From: Comamonadaceae bacterium
Lineage (GTDB): Bacteria; Pseudomonadota; Gammaproteobacteria; Burkholderiales; Burkholderiaceae_C
Assembly: GCA_947469815.1 (NCBI GenBank)
Contig: CANIRI010000201.1
Coordinates: forward strand, 1 to 5,017
Length of the DNA stretch: 5,017 nucleotides
Reading direction: 5' to 3'
The notes beneath the pieces are model-generated. The model was not told where the DNA came from, did no database searches, and was given only the letters and a program-made list of their open reading frames with translations. The position numbers and the translations under genes are program-made. This document shows positions 1 to 5,017 of the stretch, piece by piece; the stretch's first letter is position 1; each line of letters begins with the position of its first letter.

Positions 1-789
1 CGATACGCTGGCAAACACTACCTCGAGCAGCATGATGATGGAGGTGGTGTTGGCGGGCAGGCGCGAGGCACCGTATTGCAGGGTGGAATTGGCGATGATG
101 ATGGCCACGGTCAGCAGCAGCACGCCGACCACCCATTCGGTCGCCAATGGTGGCACCGCTTGCACCATGCCGAACTGCATGCCCACCAGCGCGGCCAGCA
201 GACAACCCAGTCCGCCGCCGCCAAACATGGCCAGTGCGTTGGCCACCGGCGGCGCATCGCGCAGCTTGCGCAGCATGATGTTGACCATGGCAAAGCTCAG
301 GCCACCCAACAGGCCCAGCGCATCGGCAAAACTCTCGGGCACCGGCCAGGGCGAGTCCGGGGTTTTGAGCACAACGACCATGCCCCCGAGCGCGAGACCT
401 AAGCGGGCCAATGCACCGGCATTGGGTTTTTCTCCCAAAATCGGCCAGGCCAGCAAAACCACCCAGGCGGGCATCAGGTAGGTCAACAGCGTCACCCGCA
501 CCACATCGCCGATGACCACGCCCCAGCTGAAACCCACGTTGGTGCCGCCCGCGGCCAAGGCCAGCAGCCACAACCAGCGGTGCGCCAGGAAGGCGCGCCA
601 GATGCGCGGAAACAAAATGAAAATGCCGGCACATGCCAGCGCATCCACCATGACGGTGGCCCACATGGGATGCAGGCCCCAACCTTGCAGGTAGCGCAGC
701 GGCCACCAGATCAGGCCGTAATTCAGCGCGTTGATGACCAGGCCGGCAACGGCCAGTAAGGGAATCAGGGCAACAGGCGGGGATCGCAC
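1..789 (-). CDS. EamA/DMT-family membrane permease (C-terminus cut off by the window edge)
   Basis: Reading leftward from a GTG at 789-787, the frame stays open for 263 codons to base 1. The protein is very hydrophobic and shows the two-repeat plan of EamA (drug/metabolite transporter) permeases. The first repeat begins with a membrane segment at about residues 5-30 (AGLVINALNYGLIWWPLRYL). It ends with the typical LMPAWVVLLAWPILGEKPNAG stretch, with the conserved Glu at residue 120. The second repeat starts near SFADALGLLGGLSFAMVNIM and reaches LPANTTSIIMLLEVVFASVS, just before the expected final helices. Family members are usually about 290-300 residues, so roughly 30-40 are missing. The start is inferred: an in-frame TAG (the lplT stop) lies 15 bases upstream, no ATG occurs before residue 40, and GTG is the only conventional start ahead of the first helix. 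It probably shares a transcript with lplT. The substrate cannot be told; the family exports amino acids, metabolites or drugs across the inner membrane. Confidence 0.86.
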   Translation of the reverse strand, partial: MRSPPVALIPLLAVAGLVINALNYGLIWWPLRYLQGWGLHPMWATVMVDALACAGIFILFPRIWRAFLAHRWLWLLALAAGGTNVGFSWGVVIGDVVRVTLLTYLMPAWVVLLAWPILGEKPNAGALARLGLALGGMVVVLKTPDSPWPVPESFADALGLLGGLSFAMVNIMLRKLRDAPPVANALAMFGGGGLGCLLAALVGMQFGMVQAVPPLATEWVVGVLLLTVAIIIANSTLQYGASRLPANTTSIIMLLEVVFASVS

Positions 790-801
790 AAGGGCTTGGG
801 G

Positions 802-806
802 CCTCT
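802..806 (-). promoter_or_regulatory. Possible ribosome binding site for the EamA permease
   Basis: AGAGG on the minus strand overlaps the lplT stop codon (TAGAGG) and lies 12 bases before the GTG at 789. The spacing is longer than ideal. The overlap with the upstream stop suggests translation of the permease is coupled to lplT. It is the only purine-rich Shine-Dalgarno-like match near this start. Confidence 0.4.
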
Positions 807-2088
807 AGCCGTGGGCGGAGTCGTCGCGGGCGATTTGCAGCAATTGCTCGACTTCGGGGCCATGGACGCGCAGGTTGTTGGCATGCCAGACCTGGATACG
901 CCACATCAATACCGCCACCAATATGCCGAAGCCGCTGATCGCACCAAAGGCCGACACGCCCTCGCCCGTGGCCCAGGCATAGAGCCCGCCTAGGACCAAA
1001 ATGCAAGCCTGCTCATTGAAGTTTTGCACCGCAATCGAGCGACCCGCGCCCATCAGGTTGTGGCCACGGTGCTGCAGCAGCGCATTCATGGGCACCACCA
1101 GATAACCACCCAGCGCGCCAAGCAAAACAAGAAAAGGCGCGGCCAGCCAGACGTTGTCGATCAGGTTGAGCAGCAGCACCAGCAAGCCCATGCCGATACC
1201 CAGCGTCATCAAGCGCGGTGCATCCTCCAGGCGGCAGCGCACCGACGCGACAACCGCACCGACCGCCGTGCCCAAGGCCACCACGCCCACCAGGGTCGAG
1301 GCCTGGGTCACCGTGTACCCCAGCGCCGCACCCGCCCATGCCAGCACGATGTAGCGCAGGTTGCCGCTGACGCCCCAGAACAAGGTGGTGGTGGAGAGCG
1401 AAATCTGACCCAGCTTGTCGCGCCACAAACTGCGGTTGCAGCGCCAAAAATCCGGCAGCAAAATCATGGGGTTGCGCGGCAGGGGGCGCATTTCCACGCC
1501 GGTATCCGGAATCCGGTTGTTGAACCAGGCAGCGACCAAATACAAAAGAACCAACACGCAAATAGCGACTTCCGGCGCGGTATCGATGCTGGTATCCAGA
1601 AGCGGCAGGTCCCATGACATCAGCCACGGCGCGATGTTGGGGCCAATCAATTGGCCGCCCAGCAAAACGCCCAGGATGATGGAAGCAATCGTCAGGCCCT
1701 CGATCCAACCGTTGGCCTTCACCAGTTGGGACGCGGGCAGCAGCTCGGTAAGGATGCCGTATTTGGCCGGTGAATACGCCGCCGCGCCCAGGCCGACGAT
1801 GGCGTACGCCAGCAGAGGATGGCCGCCAAACAACATCATCAGGCAGCCCACAATCTTGATGCCATTGCTCACCAACATGACCTGCCCCTTGGGCCAGGCG
1901 TCTGCAACCGCGCCCACGAAGGGGGCCAAGACCACATAAAACAAGGCAAACAGCGGCACCAGCGAGGCCTGCTGCCACTCGGCCGCATTGGCATCGCGCA
2001 GCAGCTGCACCGCCGCCACAAACAGTGCGTTGTCCGCCAGCGAGCTGAAAAACTGCGCGGACATGATGGTGAAAAAACCGCGTTTCAT
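805..2088 (-). CDS. lplT: Lysophospholipid transporter LplT (MFS)
   Basis: 427-residue major facilitator protein. LplT moves lysophospholipids, chiefly lyso-phosphatidylethanolamine, inward across the inner membrane for re-acylation by Aas. The N-terminus MKRGFFTIMSAQFFSSLADNAL, with Asp19-Asn20, is typical of the family. So are the motif-A-like loop GAVADAWPKGQ (about residues 59-69, Asp63) and the signature YSPAKYGILTELLP (105-118). About twelve hydrophobic segments follow through the chain, which ends in a short polar tail (HGPEVEQLLQIARDDSAHG). E. coli LplT is 397 residues, so the length is slightly above it but complete. The open frame extends upstream to 2241, but those 51 residues do not resemble LplT and would begin upstream of the likely promoter; ATG 2088 matches the family start. 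No strong Shine-Dalgarno precedes it. No aas acyltransferase gene adjoins it here, unlike the E. coli arrangement; a transporter gene follows instead. Confidence 0.93.
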   Translation of the reverse strand: MKRGFFTIMSAQFFSSLADNALFVAAVQLLRDANAAEWQQASLVPLFALFYVVLAPFVGAVADAWPKGQVMLVSNGIKIVGCLMMLFGGHPLLAYAIVGLGAAAYSPAKYGILTELLPASQLVKANGWIEGLTIASIILGVLLGGQLIGPNIAPWLMSWDLPLLDTSIDTAPEVAICVLVLLYLVAAWFNNRIPDTGVEMRPLPRNPMILLPDFWRCNRSLWRDKLGQISLSTTTLFWGVSGNLRYIVLAWAGAALGYTVTQASTLVGVVALGTAVGAVVASVRCRLEDAPRLMTLGIGMGLLVLLLNLIDNVWLAAPFLVLLGALGGYLVVPMNALLQHRGHNLMGAGRSIAVQNFNEQACILVLGGLYAWATGEGVSAFGAISGFGILVAVLMWRIQVWHANNLRVHGPEVEQLLQIARDDSAHG

Positions 2089-2140
2089 ACCGTAGCTGGG
2101 GAAGTCTGGTGCATGGGAGAAGGGCTCGGGTCGGCGCGGG

Positions 2141-2165
2141 GCAGCGGTCGCGTGCGCGCCGCTGC
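2141..2165 (-). repeat. GC-rich inverted repeat in the putative lplT leader
   Basis: GCAGCGG (2141-2147) and CCGCTGC (2159-2165) form a perfect 7-base stem around an 11-base loop. A competing 6-base stem, GGCGCG (2133-2138) with CGCGCC (2155-2160), uses part of the same right arm, so the two cannot form together. If lplT transcription starts near 2173, the hairpin begins about 9 bases into the mRNA. It could stabilise the 5' end or affect translation. In such GC-rich DNA it may also be chance. There is no U-run after it in the lplT direction, so it is not a typical intrinsic terminator. Confidence 0.45.
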
Positions 2166-2179
2166 AAAAGGGTGCGCGG

Positions 2180-2206
2180 GTTATAGCATGGGCGTAAATG
2201 CCACAA
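2180..2206 (-). promoter_or_regulatory. Putative sigma-70 promoter for lplT, extended -10 type
   Basis: On the minus strand TGCTATAAC (2188-2180) is an extended -10: TG, one base, then TATAAC, a 5/6 match to TATAAT. TTGTGG (2206-2201) lies 15 bases further upstream and could be a weak -35. An A at 2173 sits at the right distance to be the transcription start, giving a leader of about 85 bases before ATG 2088. This supports that ATG over the upstream frame extension to 2241. It is inferred from sequence only. Confidence 0.45.
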
Positions 2207-2246
2207 TTCCGCGCGGTGCAAGCCCTGTTTGCCCGAACCACACGCC

Positions 2247-3353
2247 ATGCCCCGCCCGATTCTTGCCACCATCCACACCGCAGCCCTGCGCGCGAATTTG
2301 CAGGCCTTGCGGCTGCATGCGGGCGATGCCCGTGTATGGGCCGTGGTCAAGGCGAATGCCTACGGGCACGGCATTGAGCGTGTGTTCGACGGCCTGCATG
2401 CGGCCGACGGCTTCGCGCTACTCGATTTGGCCGAGGCCCAGCGTCTGCGTGCGTTGGGCTGGCGCGGACCGATTCTTTTATTAGAGGGTGTGTTTGACGC
2501 CCGCGACCTGGAATTGTGCTCGCGGCTGGGGCTGTGGCACACGGTGCATTGCGAAGCGCAAATCGACATGCTGGCAGCGCATAAAACCCACGAACCGCAC
2601 CGCGTATTTTTGAAAATGAACAGCGGCATGAACCGCCTGGGCCTGCGCCCCGCGCAGTTCCGCGCTGCCTGGGCGCGTCTGGACGCCTTGCCGCAGGTCG
2701 ATGAAATTTCGCTGATGACGCACTTCAGCGACGCCGACGGCGCACGCGGCATCGCCGAGCAGTTCGCCGTGTTCAACGCCGCCTGTGGCGACCTGCCGGG
2801 CGAACGCTGCCTGTGCAACAGCGCCGCCCTGCTGCGCTTTGGCGCTGACGCGCAGGTGGCATCCGACTGGGTCCGCGCCGGCATTGCCTTGTACGGCAGC
2901 GCCCCTGATTTCCCTGCCAACGGTGACTGGGGCCTGGAGCCCACCATGAGCCTGCGCACGAAAATCATCGGCATCCAGGAACTGCAGGCCGGGGACAGCG
3001 TGGGCTACGGCTCCACCTTTATGGCCGACCAATCCATGCGCATCGGCGTGGTGGCCTGCGGCTACGCCGATGGCTATCCGCGCCATGCGCCCACCGGCAC
3101 GCCGGTGTTGGTGGGCGGTTTGCGCAGCAGGATTGTGGGCCGGGTCAGCATGGACATGCTGACCGTGGACTTGTCGGACGCGCCGCAGACGGGCATCGGC
3201 ACCGAGGTCACTCTGTGGGGCCGCAGCGCAGGTGGGCAGTTGCTGGGCATCGACGAAGTCGCTGCCAGAGCCGGAACGGTTGGTTATGAATTGATGTGCG
3301 CGCTGGCAGCCCGCGTTCCGGTGGCGGTGGATGCGGGTACCGTGGGCAGCTGA
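2247..3353 (+). CDS. alr: Alanine racemase
   Basis: 368-residue PLP enzyme that interconverts L- and D-alanine in the cytoplasm, supplying D-Ala for peptidoglycan precursors. The length fits the family (E. coli Alr is 359). The PLP-binding motif AVVKANAYGHG carries the Schiff-base lysine at residue 35. The second catalytic base, Tyr254, lies in SVGYGSTF. CGYADGYPR and the active-site GRVSMDM segment (Met302-Asp303) follow, and GTVGYELMCAL is near the C-terminus. The fold is an N-terminal TIM-barrel (to about residue 230) followed by a beta-strand domain. Start: ATG 2247 gives the usual MPRPILATIHTAAL opening. An in-frame TTG at 2229 would add six residues and is less likely. No clear Shine-Dalgarno is visible. 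It is divergent from lplT and followed 32 bases later by radA. Whether it is the biosynthetic (alr) or catabolic (dadX) type cannot be settled from motifs. The lack of a neighbouring dadA dehydrogenase gene favours the biosynthetic type. Confidence 0.97.
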   Translation: MPRPILATIHTAALRANLQALRLHAGDARVWAVVKANAYGHGIERVFDGLHAADGFALLDLAEAQRLRALGWRGPILLLEGVFDARDLELCSRLGLWHTVHCEAQIDMLAAHKTHEPHRVFLKMNSGMNRLGLRPAQFRAAWARLDALPQVDEISLMTHFSDADGARGIAEQFAVFNAACGDLPGERCLCNSAALLRFGADAQVASDWVRAGIALYGSAPDFPANGDWGLEPTMSLRTKIIGIQELQAGDSVGYGSTFMADQSMRIGVVACGYADGYPRHAPTGTPVLVGGLRSRIVGRVSMDMLTVDLSDAPQTGIGTEVTLWGRSAGGQLLGIDEVAARAGTVGYELMCALAARVPVAVDAGTVGS

Positions 3354-3385
3354 CGGGGCTGTTCATTTATCCAGTACCATGCCCC

Positions 3386-4753
3386 ATGGCTAAAGAAAAA
3401 TCCCAATTTGTCTGTTCCGATTGCGGTGGCACCAGCCCCAAGTGGTTGGGCAAGTGCCCCGCTTGCGGCGCGTGGAACAGCCTGGTCGAGGGCATAGCCC
3501 CGCAGCAAGGTGAAACCAAAAACCGCTTCGCCGCGCTGAGCGCCACCGCCGAAGTGGCGGTGCTGGCGGACATCGAAGCCAACGAAGTCGAGCGTAGCCC
3601 CACCGGCCACGAGGAGCTGGACCGGGTGCTGGGCGGCGGCATCGTCGAAGGCGGGGTGGTGCTGATTGGCGGCGACCCCGGTATCGGCAAATCGACCTTG
3701 CTGCTGCAGGCGCTGGACTCGCTGCAGCGCCAGGGCAAAAGCACTTTGTATGTCACCGGCGAAGAAAGCGGCGCGCAAGTGGCGCTGCGCTCGCGCCGCC
3801 TCGGGCTGGAGCGCTCGCAGGTGCGGGTGCTGGCCGAAATCCAGCTGGAAAAAATCCTGGCCACCTTGCAAGCGCATACGCCCGACGTGGCGGTCATCGA
3901 CTCGATCCAGACCGTTTATTCCGATCAGCTCAGCTCGGCCCCCGGCTCGGTGGCGCAGGTGCGGGAATGCGCCGCGCACCTGACGCGCGCGGCCAAAGCC
4001 AGCGGCACCTGCATCGTGCTGGTCGGCCATGTCACCAAAGAAGGCGCGTTGGCCGGGCCGCGCGTACTGGAGCACATGGTCGACACGGTGCTGTATTTCG
4101 AGGGCGACACGCACGGGCCGTTCCGCTTGGTGCGCGCCATCAAGAACCGCTTTGGCGCGGTCAACGAGATCGGCGTATTCGCCATGACCGAGCGGGGGCT
4201 CAAAGGCGTGTCCAACCCCAGCGCCATCTTTTTAAGCCAGCACGCTGAGCCAGTGCCAGGTAGCTGCGTGATGGTGACGTTGGAGGGCACGCGCCCTCTG
4301 CTGGTGGAGATACAGGCCTTGGTCGACAGCGGCGGGCCTTCGCCCCGGCGGCTGAGCGTCGGCCTGGACCGCGACCGCCTGGCCATGCTGCTGGCGGTGC
4401 TGCACCGGCACGCCGGAGTGGCCTGCATGGACCAGGATGTTTTTGTCAACGCCGTGGGCGGCGTGCGCATCAGCGAACCGGCGGCGGATTTGGCGGTGAT
4501 GCTGTCGATAGCCTCGTCTTTGCGCGGCAAGGCCCTGCCCAAAGGTTTTTTTGCATTCGGCGAAGTGGGACTGGCCGGCGAAGTGCGCCCGGCACCGCGC
4601 GGCCAGGAGCGTTTGAAAGAAGCGGCCAAGCTGGGCTTTACCGTTGCGCTGGTTCCGAAGGCCAATGCGCCGAAAAAGGCGATAGCCGGTTTGGAGGTCC
4701 ACGCGGTAGAGCGCGTCGAAGAAGCTTTGAACCTGGTGCGCAGCCTGGCGTGA
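3386..4753 (+). CDS. radA: DNA repair protein RadA (Sms)
   Basis: 455-residue bacterial RadA/Sms (E. coli 460), a RecA-related ATPase that drives branch migration and processing of recombination intermediates. It is not the archaeal recombinase of the same name. Domains run in order. A four-cysteine zinc finger (Cys10, Cys13, Cys24, Cys27) opens the protein in the context FVCSDCGGTSPKWLGKCPACGAW. The RecA-like core has Walker A GGDPGIGKST (95-104, Lys102) and Walker B VAVIDS (Asp172). The family-specific KNRFG motif is at 253-257. The C-terminal Lon-protease-like domain (about 270-455) includes DVFVNAVGGVRI and FGEVGLAGEVRPAPRGQERLKEA and acts as a DNA-binding scaffold rather than a protease. 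All motifs are intact. ATG 3386 gives the canonical MAKEKSQFVC start; the frame is open further upstream, but that overlaps alr and looks non-coding. No Shine-Dalgarno precedes it, so translation may depend on the upstream alr message. Confidence 0.97.
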   Translation: MAKEKSQFVCSDCGGTSPKWLGKCPACGAWNSLVEGIAPQQGETKNRFAALSATAEVAVLADIEANEVERSPTGHEELDRVLGGGIVEGGVVLIGGDPGIGKSTLLLQALDSLQRQGKSTLYVTGEESGAQVALRSRRLGLERSQVRVLAEIQLEKILATLQAHTPDVAVIDSIQTVYSDQLSSAPGSVAQVRECAAHLTRAAKASGTCIVLVGHVTKEGALAGPRVLEHMVDTVLYFEGDTHGPFRLVRAIKNRFGAVNEIGVFAMTERGLKGVSNPSAIFLSQHAEPVPGSCVMVTLEGTRPLLVEIQALVDSGGPSPRRLSVGLDRDRLAMLLAVLHRHAGVACMDQDVFVNAVGGVRISEPAADLAVMLSIASSLRGKALPKGFFAFGEVGLAGEVRPAPRGQERLKEAAKLGFTVALVPKANAPKKAIAGLEVHAVERVEEALNLVRSLA

Positions 4754-4767
4754 CATGGCTCTGCCCC

Positions 4768-4773
4768 TAAAAT
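4768..4773 (+). promoter_or_regulatory. Possible -10 element of an ilvE promoter
   Basis: TAAAAT in the 68-base radA-ilvE gap is a 5/6 match to the -10 consensus and lies about 50 bases before the ilvE start. No good -35 stands at the normal distance: the bases 17 upstream read CTGGCG, and GTGACA (4750-4755) is too close. The call is weak. ilvE may instead be read through from radA, since no terminator is visible between them. Confidence 0.25.
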
Positions 4774-4807
4774 GGACGGCTAACGCTTCTTCCAGCAGCC
4801 TGTTCAT

Positions 4808-4814
4808 AGAAAGA
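4808..4814 (+). promoter_or_regulatory. Ribosome binding site of ilvE
   Basis: The purine run AGAAAGA ends 7 bases before ATG 4822, a normal Shine-Dalgarno distance, although it lacks a GGAGG core. It favours ATG 4822 over the in-frame ATGs at 4831 and 4843. Confidence 0.5.
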
Positions 4815-4821
4815 CGCTCCC

Positions 4822-5017
4822 ATGACCGCTATGCCGCCCTCCATGTCCGACCGCGACGGCAAAATCTGGATGGATGGCCGCATGGTCGAGTGGCGCGACG
4901 CCAAGATCCACGTTCTCACCCACACCCTGCACTACGGCTGCGGCGCTTTTGAGGGCGTACGCGCCTACAACACGGCCAGCGGCACCGCCATCTTCCGCCT
5001 CCAAGAACACACCGAGC
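4822..5017 (+). CDS. ilvE: Branched-chain amino acid aminotransferase (N-terminal 65 codons; cut by the window edge)
   Basis: Fold-type IV PLP aminotransferase that transfers the amino group between glutamate and the keto-acids of leucine, isoleucine and valine in the cytoplasm. The visible part has the family opening [27 protein letters not shown] and then the signature [13 protein letters not shown] (residues 37-49), followed by [10 protein letters not shown]. coli IlvE aligns well here ([25 protein letters not shown]). Family length is about 305-310, so roughly four fifths, including the PLP lysine, lies beyond the window. The related D-amino acid aminotransferases and aminodeoxychorismate lyase share the fold but not this N-terminal pattern. 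ATG 4822 is chosen for its ribosome binding site; ATG 4843 (MSDRDGKIW) is also possible and would remove seven residues that appear unconserved. The gene follows radA in the same direction, 68 bases downstream. Confidence 0.94.
   Translation, partial: MTAMPPSMSDRDGKIWMDGRMVEWRDAKIHVLTHTLHYGCGAFEGVRAYNTASGTAIFRLQEHTE

Noticed and set aside
32..481. 149-codon plus-strand frame in the first 500 bases
   Set aside because: Antisense to the EamA permease, whose minus-strand frame gives a coherent membrane protein running off the edge.
2089..2241. N-terminal 51-residue extension of lplT to an upstream start at 2241
   Set aside because: The extension does not resemble LplT, runs through the probable promoter at 2180-2206, and the family begins at MKRGFF.
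1013..2350. 445-codon minus-strand frame overlapping lplT
   Set aside because: It is a different frame of the same strand as lplT, Arg/Gly/Ala-rich and without membrane segments. The lplT frame has all the family motifs.
1819..2484. 221-codon plus-strand frame across the lplT-alr divergent region
   Set aside because: It overlaps the start regions of both lplT and alr, in a non-coding frame for each, and has shadow-like composition.
3355..3385. Inverted repeat GGGGC/GCCCC just before the radA start, considered as a terminator or ribosome-site-masking hairpin
   Set aside because: Only a 5-base stem around a 21-base loop, with no T-run; too weak to support a regulatory call.
3284..4114. 276-codon open frame on the minus strand opposite radA
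   Set aside because: It lies antisense to clearly coding radA and is rich in Gln/His/Arg/Ala, as expected of a complementary-strand shadow in GC-rich DNA. It has no recognisable domain.
3925..4665. 246-codon minus-strand open frame opposite the 3' half of radA
   Set aside because: Shadow of radA codons; low-complexity Ser/Pro/Arg composition and no family resemblance.
4755..4952. 65-codon plus-strand frame spanning the radA-ilvE gap
   Set aside because: Out of frame with ilvE; most of its length is an Arg-rich shadow of the ilvE N-terminus.

Overview
The window is a compact, GC-rich housekeeping stretch. Its protein sequences and codon use (strong G/C preference at third positions) resemble a betaproteobacterium of the order Burkholderiales, most likely family Comamonadaceae. 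That placement comes from recognising protein families, not from a database search. Nothing in it looks like a mobile element, prophage, CRISPR array, RNA gene or defence island.

Layout: the left 2.1 kb is on the minus strand and holds two membrane transporters. lplT (lysophospholipid transporter, 805-2088) is read first. An EamA/DMT-family permease follows (1-789, running off the left edge) after a gap of only 15 bases. A 158-base divergent intergenic region (2089-2246) separates these from the plus-strand genes. It carries a plausible lplT promoter with an extended -10, and a GC-rich inverted repeat that would lie at the 5' end of the lplT leader. Rightward come alr (alanine racemase, 2247-3353), radA (DNA repair/recombination ATPase, 3386-4753) and the first 65 codons of ilvE (branched-chain amino acid aminotransferase, from 4822, running off the right edge).

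The genes do not form one pathway. LplT handles lysophospholipid recycling at the inner membrane, Alr supplies D-alanine for peptidoglycan, RadA processes recombination intermediates, and IlvE does the last step of Leu/Ile/Val synthesis. alr and radA are close enough (32 bases) to share a transcript. ilvE follows after 68 bases and may also have its own promoter. All complete genes have family-typical length and intact signature motifs. I found no undescribed system; the findings are modest points about gene starts, leader structure and gene context.
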